Part shown: positions 1-6,119 of the stretch, piece after piece
Layout of the letters: each line of letters begins with the position of its first letter
Numbering within the stretch: position 1 is the first letter of the stretch
Assembly: GCA_020029455.1 (NCBI GenBank)
Contig: JAIBJH010000150.1
Span: forward strand, 1-6,697
DNA from: Hyphomicrobiales bacterium
GTDB lineage: Bacteria; Pseudomonadota; Alphaproteobacteria; Rhizobiales; Aestuariivirgaceae
DNA length: 6,697 nucleotides
Direction of reading: 5' to 3'
The notes under the pieces: model-generated
The model's input: only the letters and a program-made list of their open reading frames with translations
Database searches by the model: none
Told to the model about the DNA's origin: nothing
Translations under genes and position numbers: made by a program

Positions 1-1066
1 TGGGCGTGCGGCAGATGAAAGGCGAGCCATCGGGCGTCATATCCTGGATGCCGCCCCAATGCCGCAACAGCCGCAGGCGCTGTGTGAAGGGCATAAGCGA
101 TGACACACATTCCATCACCGTCTGGATACGCGCAAATTGCCCGCGCTGCGTATAGGTGTTGAAGCCGTCGATGTGACCGCCAAAGACAAGCCCGCCCTTG
201 TCCGACTGCGACAGGTAGAAAAGTTCCGCACCCCAGGAAATTACATGATGCACGATGGGCTTGATGGGTTCCGAGACAAAGGCTTGCAAAACGTGGCTTT
301 CGACCGGCAGCCGAAGACCAGCCATTGCCGCCACATGCGATGAGTGTCCGGCAACCGCAATTCCCACCTTGTCGGCCAAAATGCGCCCGCGCGATGTCTC
401 GACACCCGTCACCTTGTCGCCATCCATGATCATGCCGGTAACTTCGCAGTTTTCGATAATGTGAACGCCATAGTCCGAAGCCGCCCGTGCATAACCCCAT
501 GCGACAGCATCGTGCCGCGCCGTGCCCGCCCGAGGCTGGTGAACGGCACCCCAGATGGGCCAGCGTGCCTCCTTGGAGTAATCGAGATAGGGCAGCAGCT
601 TCATCACCTCGCCGCGGTCCAGCAGCTCCGCATCAATGCCATGAAGTCGCATGATGTTGCCGCGCCGCGCAAACACATCCATCTGGATGGGCGAGACCGC
701 CAACACCACCTGTCCCCGGTGCGAGACCATGGCGTTGAAATCAAGCTCGTGCGAAAGTCCTTCCCACTGCTTCAGGGAAAACTCGAAGAAGTTGGTATTG
801 CCGCCGATCATGTAATTGGAGCGGATGATGGTGGTGTTTCGCCCCACATTGCCGGAGCCGATGTAGGATTTCTCAAGCACGGCAATGTTGCGCATCCCGT
901 GGTTCTTGGCGAGATAATAGGCAGTTGCGAGGCCATGCCCGCCGCCACCGATCAGCACCACGTCATAGCTGGATTTGGGCTCGGGCTTGGCCCAGGCTTC
1001 GGGCCATGGTTCCGACGGCCGCAATGCATGCCGCGCCAGTGAGAATATGGAATAGCCCTTGGCCAT
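1..1066 (-). CDS. soxB: Sarcosine oxidase beta subunit, heterotetrameric type (partial, C-terminus off the left edge)
   Basis: Beta subunit of tetrameric sarcosine oxidase, a cytoplasmic flavoenzyme that oxidatively demethylates sarcosine to glycine; with folate the methyl group leaves as methylene-tetrahydrofolate. My reading of the minus strand gives 355 codons with no stop before the edge; the family is about 410-420 residues, so roughly 60 are missing. It opens MAKGYSIFSLARHAL, typical of SoxB. A Rossmann FAD motif (VVLIGGGGHGLATAYYLA) lies at about residues 36-53, then GRNTTIIRSNY (75-85) and NAMVSHRG (111-118). GTARHDAVAWGYAR (181-194) matches the region carrying the covalent FMN histidine, most likely H185 by family comparison. 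LSQSDKGG (285-292) and HWGGIQDMTPDGSP (336-349) are further family blocks. The ATG at 1066 follows a purine-rich ribosome site. The usual partners soxD, soxA and soxG would lie beyond the left edge and cannot be confirmed. The family call is firm; the exact substrate could be another N-methyl amino acid. Confidence 0.9.
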   Translation of the reverse strand, partial: MAKGYSIFSLARHALRPSEPWPEAWAKPEPKSSYDVVLIGGGGHGLATAYYLAKNHGMRNIAVLEKSYIGSGNVGRNTTIIRSNYMIGGNTNFFEFSLKQWEGLSHELDFNAMVSHRGQVVLAVSPIQMDVFARRGNIMRLHGIDAELLDRGEVMKLLPYLDYSKEARWPIWGAVHQPRAGTARHDAVAWGYARAASDYGVHIIENCEVTGMIMDGDKVTGVETSRGRILADKVGIAVAGHSSHVAAMAGLRLPVESHVLQAFVSEPIKPIVHHVISWGAELFYLSQSDKGGLVFGGHIDGFNTYTQRGQFARIQTVMECVSSLMPFTQRLRLLRHWGGIQDMTPDGSPFICRTP

Positions 1067-1067
1067 A

Positions 1068-1076
1068 CCCCTCCCT
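1068..1076 (-). promoter_or_regulatory. Ribosome binding site of soxB
   Basis: On the minus strand AGGGAGGGG stands one base before the ATG at 1066, with the GGGAGG core three bases away. It is a strong though slightly close Shine-Dalgarno sequence, and it supports the chosen soxB start. No terminator-like hairpin is visible in the 46 bp between the transporter stop and this site, which fits co-transcription. Confidence 0.6.
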
Positions 1077-1112
1077 AGCCAAGCCCCACGACGTTTCAAA
1101 GGCCAGATTTTG

Positions 1113-2330
1113 TCACGTGTTATTGGATTTGGCGGGGCGGTTGCGCTCGGCCCATTCGGAACAAACCAGCGCCACCAGCCCATAAGCCAAGAACGCCCCG
1201 GCCACCGGGTTGAGGGACCCGTCATAGAGACGGCCTGCCAACCCGCCGAGAGTCACGGCCACCAGCGAGGACAGCGCCGCGCTGATAGCCGAGGCCATGC
1301 CGGCAATATGCCCCATGGGCTCCATGGCCATGGCATTGTAATTGCCGAAAATCATGCCGCTGCAGAAGAAATTGACGAAGAGCAGTGCCCCCAGCACCCA
1401 GAGCGGCGGATGGCCCGCCGTCAGCAGTGAAGCAAGAACCAAACCAGCGGCCGAGGCAATGAACCCCCAGAGCGCCCGCTGCGACATGCGCCGCATGCCA
1501 AAGCGCATCACAGTCTTGCCGTTGAAAATCATGGCAAGCGCAATGGCGACCGCCAGCCCGCCGAACCAAAGGGCAAAATAGGCGCCTTGGTCATACTGGT
1601 CTGCGAAAATTTGCTGTGATGTGCCGAGATAGGTGACGAAAGCCCCGAAAATGCCGCCCACCGCCACCGTGTAACCAATCGAGACGGGATTGCGCACCAC
1701 CTCGACGGCGCTGCGCCACATGGTCCCCACAGTGAAAGGAAGGCGCTTCTCGGGAACAAGTGTTTCCGGTTGCCTTGTGCCAAGCCACAGGCCCACGGTG
1801 ATGCCCCACACGATGAAGCCCACGAAAATCCACCGCCAGTCGGCGATAAAGAGGACGCCCTGCCCCACGGCAGGAGCCAGAATCGGAACCAGCATGAAGA
1901 CCGACATGACGAAAGACATGATCCGCGCCATGGCCGCTCCCGCCGCCCCGTCCCGCACCATGGCGAGCGAAACAACACGCGGTGATGCACCCCCGAAACC
2001 CTGCAGCACGCGCCCCGCCACCAACATTTCAAAGCTCGACGAAAACAGGCACACCAGTGAACCCAAGGTATAGAGCACGAGCCCCATGTAAATCGTGTGC
2101 TTCCGGCCAATGGAGTCCGACAAAGGCCCAAAGATCAGCGTGCCAAACATCATGCCGCCGAAAAATCCCAGAATGATGAGCTGCCGGTCATTGTCGTGAA
2201 CGGCGCCAAGCTCCTTGGCGATGATGCCAATCGCCGGCAGCATGGTGTCGATCGACATGGCAATCATCGCCGTCATCATGGCGATGAGAGCAATGAATTC
2301 TGCGTTTGGTCGAACTGTCTGGCTTTGCAT
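1113..2330 (-). CDS. Bcr/CflA-family MFS drug-efflux-type transporter
   Basis: Inner-membrane proton-coupled transporter of the major facilitator superfamily, DHA1 12-helix type, Bcr/CflA group, whose members export drugs or small metabolites. With the ATG at 2330 it is 405 residues, normal for the family. Helix 1 carries SIDTMLPA (D28), the acidic-residue signature of Bcr/CflA proteins. The loop after helix 2 has motif A, FGPLSDSIGRK (about 67-77). Helix 4 has a motif-B-like GRVLQG (R107). Helix 5 has a PILAPAVGQ block (149-157), resembling antiporter motif C. Hydrophobic segments continue to the C-terminus. The reading frame extends upstream to a TTG at 2345 (five more residues), but ATG 2330 starts directly ahead of the conserved RPNAEFIAL segment and is preferred; neither start has a good ribosome site. 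It lies 46 bp upstream of soxB on the same strand and is divergent from the P450. The substrate cannot be predicted; context allows export of a P450 product or transport linked to methylated amines, both speculative. Confidence 0.88.
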   Translation of the reverse strand: MQSQTVRPNAEFIALIAMMTAMIAMSIDTMLPAIGIIAKELGAVHDNDRQLIILGFFGGMMFGTLIFGPLSDSIGRKHTIYMGLVLYTLGSLVCLFSSSFEMLVAGRVLQGFGGASPRVVSLAMVRDGAAGAAMARIMSFVMSVFMLVPILAPAVGQGVLFIADWRWIFVGFIVWGITVGLWLGTRQPETLVPEKRLPFTVGTMWRSAVEVVRNPVSIGYTVAVGGIFGAFVTYLGTSQQIFADQYDQGAYFALWFGGLAVAIALAMIFNGKTVMRFGMRRMSQRALWGFIASAAGLVLASLLTAGHPPLWVLGALLFVNFFCSGMIFGNYNAMAMEPMGHIAGMASAISAALSSLVAVTLGGLAGRLYDGSLNPVAGAFLAYGLVALVCSEWAERNRPAKSNNT

Positions 2331-2375
2331 TTTCCCGGGACTCAAAGCTAGAATGGGGGCGGACCCATCGACCCC
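2331..2375. promoter_or_regulatory. Very short divergent intergenic region, transporter / P450
   Basis: Only 45 bp separate the ATG of the transporter (2330, minus) from the ATG of the P450 (2376, plus). On the plus strand TAGAAT at 2349-2354 resembles a -10 box; upstream TTGCAT (2325-2330) is a poor -35 at 18 bp, so this is a weak promoter candidate. A 6-bp inverted repeat, ATGGGG (2353-2358) and CCCCAT (2372-2377), reaches into the P450 start codon. GGGGGCGGA (2355-2363) is the only purine run ahead of that start and is 12 bases away. At least one of the two promoters probably lies inside a neighbouring coding sequence. Confidence 0.35.
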
Positions 2376-3581
2376 ATGCAGATCAATACCAACAAACGTT
2401 CCGTCGACCTAGACCCACGCGAAGCACAATTTGTCCAGAACCCCTACGCCGCCTACGACGCCATCCGGGCACAACTGCCCGTGTTCAAGTGGGAGCAATA
2501 TGGCCACTGGTGTTTCCCGCGCTACGAAGACGTCAACAGCCTTCTGCGTGACCGCCGTTTCGGCCGCCAGATTCTCCATGTTGCAACGCGGGAGGAATTG
2601 GGCTGGCCCGAGCCGCCTGAGCACATCAAGGTGTTCACCGACCATGAAAAGCACTCGCTACTGGAGCTTGAGCCGCCCGTTCATACGAGGCTCCGGGGCC
2701 TCATCAATCGCGCTTTCCTCTCCCGCCAGGTGGAGCGCCTGCGGCAAAGATTGATCAATCTTTGCAACGATTTAATCGACAAGTTTGACTCATCGGGTGA
2801 GATCGATCTGCTCCCTGCCTATGCCACGCCAATCCCCATCATCATTATCTGCGAACTCTTGGGCGCGCCTGCCTCAATGGCTGATCAGTTCCTCGCCTGG
2901 TCGCATGATCATGTGGCCATGTACATGGCCCGCCGCGACCGCGCGGTGGAAGACAGGGCCGTAGCCGCCGTCTCCGCCTTTTCCGATTACATGCGCGGCC
3001 TCATCGCCGAGCGCCGCAAATCTCCCGGCGAAGATCTGCTCTCCGAACTAATCCGCGCCAGCGACGAACATGGCAAGCTCTCAGAAGATGAGCTGGTTAC
3101 AACAGCCATACTACTCCTCAACGCAGGACATGAAGCCACAGTCCATTCCCTCGGCAATGCCATCAAGGCACTCCTCGAGAACAACATCCGCAGCGGCCTC
3201 ACCGCCGATCATGTGGAGGAAGCCCTTCGCTTCGATGCGCCACTTCACATGTTCACACGCTATGCCTTGGAAGACCTGGACTACAATGGTTTGAAACTGA
3301 AGAAGGGTGAAGTCGTTGGCCTGATGCTGGGCGCTGCCAACCGCGATCCTGCCCGCTTCCCCGACCCGCACCGCTTCGATCCGTCACGTGCCGACAAATC
3401 CCATGTTAGCTTCGGCGCCGGCATCCACTTTTGCATTGGTGCGCCGCTGGCACGGCTTGAAATGGAAGTAGCGCTGCAAACGCTCTTCAACCGCCTGCCT
3501 CAAATGCGCCTAGCTTCTCGGCCTCAATATAAGGATGTCTACCACTTCCACGGCCTCGAAAAACTCGCCGTCACCCGGTAG
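2376..3581 (+). CDS. Cytochrome P450, bacterial class I type
   Basis: Soluble haem-thiolate monooxygenase of 401 residues, the usual length for bacterial P450s that take electrons from a ferredoxin and reductase; neither partner is encoded in this window. Visible landmarks: the C-helix block LEPPVHTRLRGLINRAF (98-114), whose H103 and R107 normally contact haem propionates; the I-helix LLLNAGHEATVHSLGNAI (246-263); the K-helix ExxR as E282-A-L-R285; FPDPHRFDPSR (328-338); and the haem loop FGAGIHFCIG (347-356) with C354 as the thiolate ligand. There is no signal peptide or membrane anchor, so it is cytoplasmic. In the I-helix the residue after the acidic E253 is A254, where most P450s have the proton-relay Thr. 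The ATG at 2376 has no good ribosome site. The 3' end overlaps the following dehydrogenase gene by 47 bp, suggesting one transcript. The substrate and CYP subfamily cannot be assigned from sequence alone. Confidence 0.93.
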   Translation: MQINTNKRSVDLDPREAQFVQNPYAAYDAIRAQLPVFKWEQYGHWCFPRYEDVNSLLRDRRFGRQILHVATREELGWPEPPEHIKVFTDHEKHSLLELEPPVHTRLRGLINRAFLSRQVERLRQRLINLCNDLIDKFDSSGEIDLLPAYATPIPIIIICELLGAPASMADQFLAWSHDHVAMYMARRDRAVEDRAVAAVSAFSDYMRGLIAERRKSPGEDLLSELIRASDEHGKLSEDELVTTAILLLNAGHEATVHSLGNAIKALLENNIRSGLTADHVEEALRFDAPLHMFTRYALEDLDYNGLKLKKGEVVGLMLGAANRDPARFPDPHRFDPSRADKSHVSFGAGIHFCIGAPLARLEMEVALQTLFNRLPQMRLASRPQYKDVYHFHGLEKLAVTR

Positions 3582-4713
3582 CCATTCTCCGGCGAAACGC
3601 GGCATCATCCTGTTGATTGCCTTGGCGGCAGCCCTTGCCGCGTGGCTGATGTTGCCCCGCGCCGCCGATGTCCCACTGACAAATCCCAGCCTCGTTCCGG
3701 TTGTTTCCGGCCTCGATCACCCGTGGGGTCTTGCCTTCCTGCCGGATGGCAATGCCCTTGTGACCGAACGCCCGGGCAACTTGCGCCACATCACCATGCC
3801 TGATGGAAAATTGTCAGAGCCCATCACTGGCCTTCCTGACCTGGATGTGGAGGGCCAGGGCGGGCTGCTCGGCATCGCCATCGATCCGGATTTCACGAGC
3901 AACCGCCTCATCTATCTGTCATTTGCGGAACCACGCGACGGCGGAAACTCCACATCTGTGTTCCGGGCCAAATTGTCGGCGGATAACGGCATACTCGAAG
4001 AAGGCAAAATCATCTTCCGCCAGAACGTTGCTGCCGAAAGCGGTCATCACTTCGGCTCACGCCTTGTCTTTGATCGCGATGGCCACCTCTTCGTGACCAC
4101 AGGTGACCGCAATGTGCTGCGTGATCTGGTGCAGGACCCTTCAACCCACATCGGCAAGGTGATCCGCATCACCCGCGACGGCGCCCCTGCTCCTGGCAAT
4201 CCTGCGCTGCCCGGCTGGGCACCGGAGATATGGTCCATGGGCCATCGCAACATCCAGGGCGCAACGCTGCACCCTGAAACAGGCGCGCTCTGGACTGCCG
4301 AGCATGGCGCGCGCGGTGGCGATGAAATCAACACGCCGGAAGCGGGCAAGAACTATGGCTGGCCCGTCATCACCTATGGCCGCGACTATTCCGGCGAAAA
4401 GATCGGCGAAGGCACGGCCAAAGAAGGCATGGAACAGCCGCTCCACTATTGGGACCCCTCCATCGCTCCCTCCGGCATGGCCTTCTACACCGGCGATGTC
4501 TATCCCGGCTGGAAAGGCAATCTCTTTGTGGGCGCCCTCGCCGGCCAGCTTGTTGCGCGGTTGACGCTCGATGGCAACAAGGTCGTCTCGGAACAACGCC
4601 TCTTCGAAGGCCGTGCCCGCTTTCGCGATGTGGTGCAGGGCCCGGATGGCAAGCTCTATCTTCTCACCGATGAACCGGGACCAAACGGCACTCTTTTCGT
4701 CATAAGCAAATAA
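3535..4713 (+). CDS. PQQ-dependent sugar (aldose) dehydrogenase-like beta-propeller protein (GSDH family)
   Basis: Resembles soluble PQQ glucose/aldose dehydrogenases such as E. coli YliI, which oxidise sugars in the periplasm using pyrroloquinoline quinone. It is 392 residues. A polar N-terminus with KR (21-22) is followed by a hydrophobic segment at 23-40, i.e. a signal peptide or membrane anchor; RAA-D at 42-45 could be a cleavage site, and there is no lipobox Cys. Family blocks: HPWGLAFLPDG (62-72), GQGGLLGIAIDPDF (107-120), GHHFGSRLVFDRDGHLF (170-186), where H172 aligns with the catalytic base of soluble glucose dehydrogenase, TTGDR (188-192), GHRNIQG (236-242) with R238 aligning with a PQQ-contacting Arg, EHGARGGDEIN (256-266) and KNYGWPV (272-278). 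The start at 3535 lies inside the P450 gene; the next in-frame Met falls inside the hydrophobic segment, so this start is favoured, with AAGG directly before it. PQQ use and substrate are inferred from the family; some members act on other alcohols. No pqq genes are present here. Confidence 0.88.
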   Translation: MSTTSTASKNSPSPGSHSPAKRGIILLIALAAALAAWLMLPRAADVPLTNPSLVPVVSGLDHPWGLAFLPDGNALVTERPGNLRHITMPDGKLSEPITGLPDLDVEGQGGLLGIAIDPDFTSNRLIYLSFAEPRDGGNSTSVFRAKLSADNGILEEGKIIFRQNVAAESGHHFGSRLVFDRDGHLFVTTGDRNVLRDLVQDPSTHIGKVIRITRDGAPAPGNPALPGWAPEIWSMGHRNIQGATLHPETGALWTAEHGARGGDEINTPEAGKNYGWPVITYGRDYSGEKIGEGTAKEGMEQPLHYWDPSIAPSGMAFYTGDVYPGWKGNLFVGALAGQLVARLTLDGNKVVSEQRLFEGRARFRDVVQGPDGKLYLLTDEPGPNGTLFVISK

Positions 4714-4755
4714 CCTGTTGCCGCCCAGCGCTTCTTGTTTGTGCTTCGGTGAGTG

Positions 4756-5046
4756 CTATCGCCTGCGGCGCAACTCGCTCTTGAGCCTGTCAATTTCGGA
4801 AAGTAGATCCATCGCGAGCGCCACGCCTGATGCGTTAAGTGCAAAGTCGCGTTCAAGCCGCCGTGCAGTGCGCACCGTCCTGATCGTTACCTCGGCAAAT
4901 TGCCGGCCGCCCTCGACGGGGCTGATCACGCCTTGCGCCACCATTTCCTCTACCCAAGTGACTTCCACCCGGCAGCGCTCGCAAAGTTCTTCAACCGTCA
5001 AGGTGTGGCTCTCATCAAGAATGTCAATGTGAGGTTCCTTGCTCAT
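4756..5046 (-). CDS. cbpM: Chaperone modulator CbpM-like (MerR-type)
   Basis: Small cytoplasmic protein of 96 residues; E. coli CbpM is about 101. In E. coli CbpM binds the J-domain of CbpA and inhibits its co-chaperone and DNA-binding activities. The N-terminal half reads as a MerR-like helix-turn-helix: LTVEELCERCRVEVTWVEEM (16-35), then GVISPVEG (39-46) and a second helical stretch, AEVTIRTVRTARRL (51-64). The C-terminal helix LAMDLLSEIDRLKSELRRRR (77-96) is amphipathic and ends in four Arg. Its ATG at 5046 overlaps the cbpA stop as ATGA and has a good ribosome site, so this start is preferred over an in-frame ATG at 5061. The gene order cbpA-cbpM matches other proteobacteria and is the main support beyond the domain pattern. 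It converges with the dehydrogenase gene, leaving 42 bp in which I see no clear terminator hairpin. Confidence 0.85.
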   Translation of the reverse strand: MSKEPHIDILDESHTLTVEELCERCRVEVTWVEEMVAQGVISPVEGGRQFAEVTIRTVRTARRLERDFALNASGVALAMDLLSEIDRLKSELRRRR

Positions 5047-6002
5047 CTTGCACCCTCCCATCCGGCGCGAGCGTCAAACGGAATGTCGCGCGCCATGGTT
5101 TCATAGGCCGCTCGCGCCTTCTCACTGTCGGCGCGGGGCCAGACGATGTTGAGTTTGACGACCAGGTCGCCCGGGTTTTCACCCGGCAGGCCCTTCCCTC
5201 TGGCATGAAGCTCACGCCCGTCTGCTGAGTTGGGTGGAATTTGCAACATGATTGGGCCTTCCGGCGTTGGTACGCGAATTGAAGCTCCAAGTGCCGCCTC
5301 CCAAGGCGCCACAGGCAGGTCGATGGAAAGATCGCGCCTCTCTGCTCGGAAGACTGGGTCGGGTGCAAACGCCACTTCCAGATAGAGGTCACCCGCCTCG
5401 CCACCGTTGAAACCGGGGCCGCCCTGACCCTTGAGCCGGATGATCTTGCCCTCAATGATGCCCTTTGGAATCTTCAATTGCAGCACCTTGTCACGCATGG
5501 TCACATCGCCTGCCGATGTCAGTTCCGGCACACGCAACGTGATCTGCCGCATCGCTCCCTGAAAACTGTCGCGGAGATCGATCACGATCCGCGCATGGCT
5601 GTCTTCGCCGCGCATGCGAATGCTTTCCGCTCTCTGCCGTTGCTGAGGCCGCGCCCTGCTTCTGCCGAACAGCTCTTCAAAGAAATCGCTGAAGTCCTGC
5701 GCACCTGCCCGTGCTGTGCCGGCCGACTGCCGGAAATGGTGGCTGTCCTGCCAATCTGGTGGCGGGCGAAACTCCTGGCCCGGCGCTAAACCGCTTCCCA
5801 GATCATCATAGGCCTTGCGCTTCTCCGGATCGGAAAGGACTTCATTGGCCTCGCTGATTTCCTTGAACTTTGCCTCTGCACCCGCTTCCTTGTTGATGTC
5901 TGGATGATATTTGCGCGCCAGTTGCCTAAACGCCTTCTTGATGTCATCCGCCGTGGCGGCTTTCGCGAGGCCCAGCGACTTGTAGTAGTCCTTATATTCC
6001 AT
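5043..6002 (-). CDS. cbpA: DnaJ-class co-chaperone, curved DNA-binding protein CbpA-like
   Basis: Class B J-domain protein that stimulates the ATPase of DnaK (Hsp70); E. coli CbpA also binds curved DNA in the nucleoid under starvation. It has 319 residues (E. coli CbpA about 306). The J-domain spans about 1-70 with the HPD motif at 33-35 and QLARKYHPDIN around it. The linker (71-130) is short on Gly/Phe repeats but holds DFSDFFEELFG (103-113) and a basic, Gln/Arg-rich stretch RSRARPQQRQR. There is no CxxCxGxG zinc-binding domain, which separates it from DnaJ itself. C-terminal substrate-binding domains follow: RGEDSHARIVIDL (131-143), LKIPKGIIEGKIIRLKGQG (176-194), GDLYLEVAF (204-212), LPVAPWEAALGASIRVPTPE (229-248) and ARGKGLPG (267-274). 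ATG 6002 is the natural start, preceded by a weak AGG. It is the first gene of the cbpA-cbpM unit and diverges from the MttB-family gene across 117 bp. Confidence 0.93.
   Translation of the reverse strand: MEYKDYYKSLGLAKAATADDIKKAFRQLARKYHPDINKEAGAEAKFKEISEANEVLSDPEKRKAYDDLGSGLAPGQEFRPPPDWQDSHHFRQSAGTARAGAQDFSDFFEELFGRSRARPQQRQRAESIRMRGEDSHARIVIDLRDSFQGAMRQITLRVPELTSAGDVTMRDKVLQLKIPKGIIEGKIIRLKGQGGPGFNGGEAGDLYLEVAFAPDPVFRAERRDLSIDLPVAPWEAALGASIRVPTPEGPIMLQIPPNSADGRELHARGKGLPGENPGDLVVKLNIVWPRADSEKARAAYETMARDIPFDARAGWEGAR
5053..5059 (-). promoter_or_regulatory. Ribosome binding site of cbpM
   Basis: On the minus strand GGGAGGG sits six bases before the ATG at 5046, inside the last codons of cbpA. 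This well-placed Shine-Dalgarno sequence decides the cbpM start in favour of 5046. With the ATGA overlap it indicates coupled translation and near-equal output of the two proteins. Confidence 0.65.
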
Positions 6003-6119
6003 GGCTCAGCCTACCGCTTCCGGTGGATTTCGGGCAAGGCGGGTGCGGAGCGACGGGTCGCTAACCCGCCATGGCCTGACGCTTGCTGCCTTTTGAATGC
6101 CGGTGAAGCCGCTAAAACC
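6003..6119. promoter_or_regulatory. Divergent regulatory region between cbpA and the MttB-family gene
   Basis: These 117 bp must hold the promoters for cbpA (minus) and the methyltransferase gene (plus). I see no convincing -35/-10 pair on either strand. The clear structure is the nested inverted repeat at 6038-6070, listed separately. No heat-shock CIRCE element (TTAGCACTC-type inverted repeat) is present, so nothing here shows HrcA control of cbpA. Confidence 0.5.
6038..6070. repeat. Nested inverted repeat, candidate operator or leader hairpin
   Basis: The outer arms GGCGGGT (6038-6044) and ACCCGCC (6064-6070) are exact reverse complements. Inside them AGCGAC (6049-6054) and GTCGCT (6057-6062) are also exact reverse complements around a central GG. 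The arms are joined by GCGG on the left and a single A on the right. Thirteen paired positions in 33 bp is more than expected by chance in an intergenic stretch, though high GC helps. No T-run follows closely on either side, so it does not look like an intrinsic terminator. It could be a regulator binding site, or a hairpin in the leader of either transcript. Confidence 0.55.

Noticed and set aside
344..1042. Plus-strand open frame of 232 residues
   Set aside because: It lies antisense to soxB, whose minus-strand reading is continuous and matches a known family; the plus-strand translation has no recognisable motif.
1529..2131. Minus-strand open frame of 200 residues inside the transporter gene
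   Set aside because: It is an alternative frame of the transporter, rich in Trp, Cys, Ser and Arg as shadow frames in GC-rich DNA usually are; the main frame has clear MFS motifs.
4141..4596. Minus-strand open frame of 151 residues opposite the dehydrogenase gene
   Set aside because: It is antisense to strongly conserved beta-propeller motifs and has no family resemblance or ribosome site.
4714..4755. Possible bidirectional terminator between the convergent dehydrogenase and cbpM genes
   Set aside because: I found only a short direct repeat (GCTTC) and the AGCGCT hexamer, with no stem of useful length and no T-run following a stem.
5024..5455. Minus-strand open frame of 143 residues inside cbpA
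   Set aside because: It is a shifted frame of cbpA; the CbpA frame is continuous from the J-domain to the C-terminal domain, so this is not a frameshifted gene part.
6038..6070. Reading the nested inverted repeat as an intrinsic terminator
   Set aside because: No gene ends toward it (both neighbours start here), and no T-run follows on either strand; the nearest TTTT is about 20 bases away.
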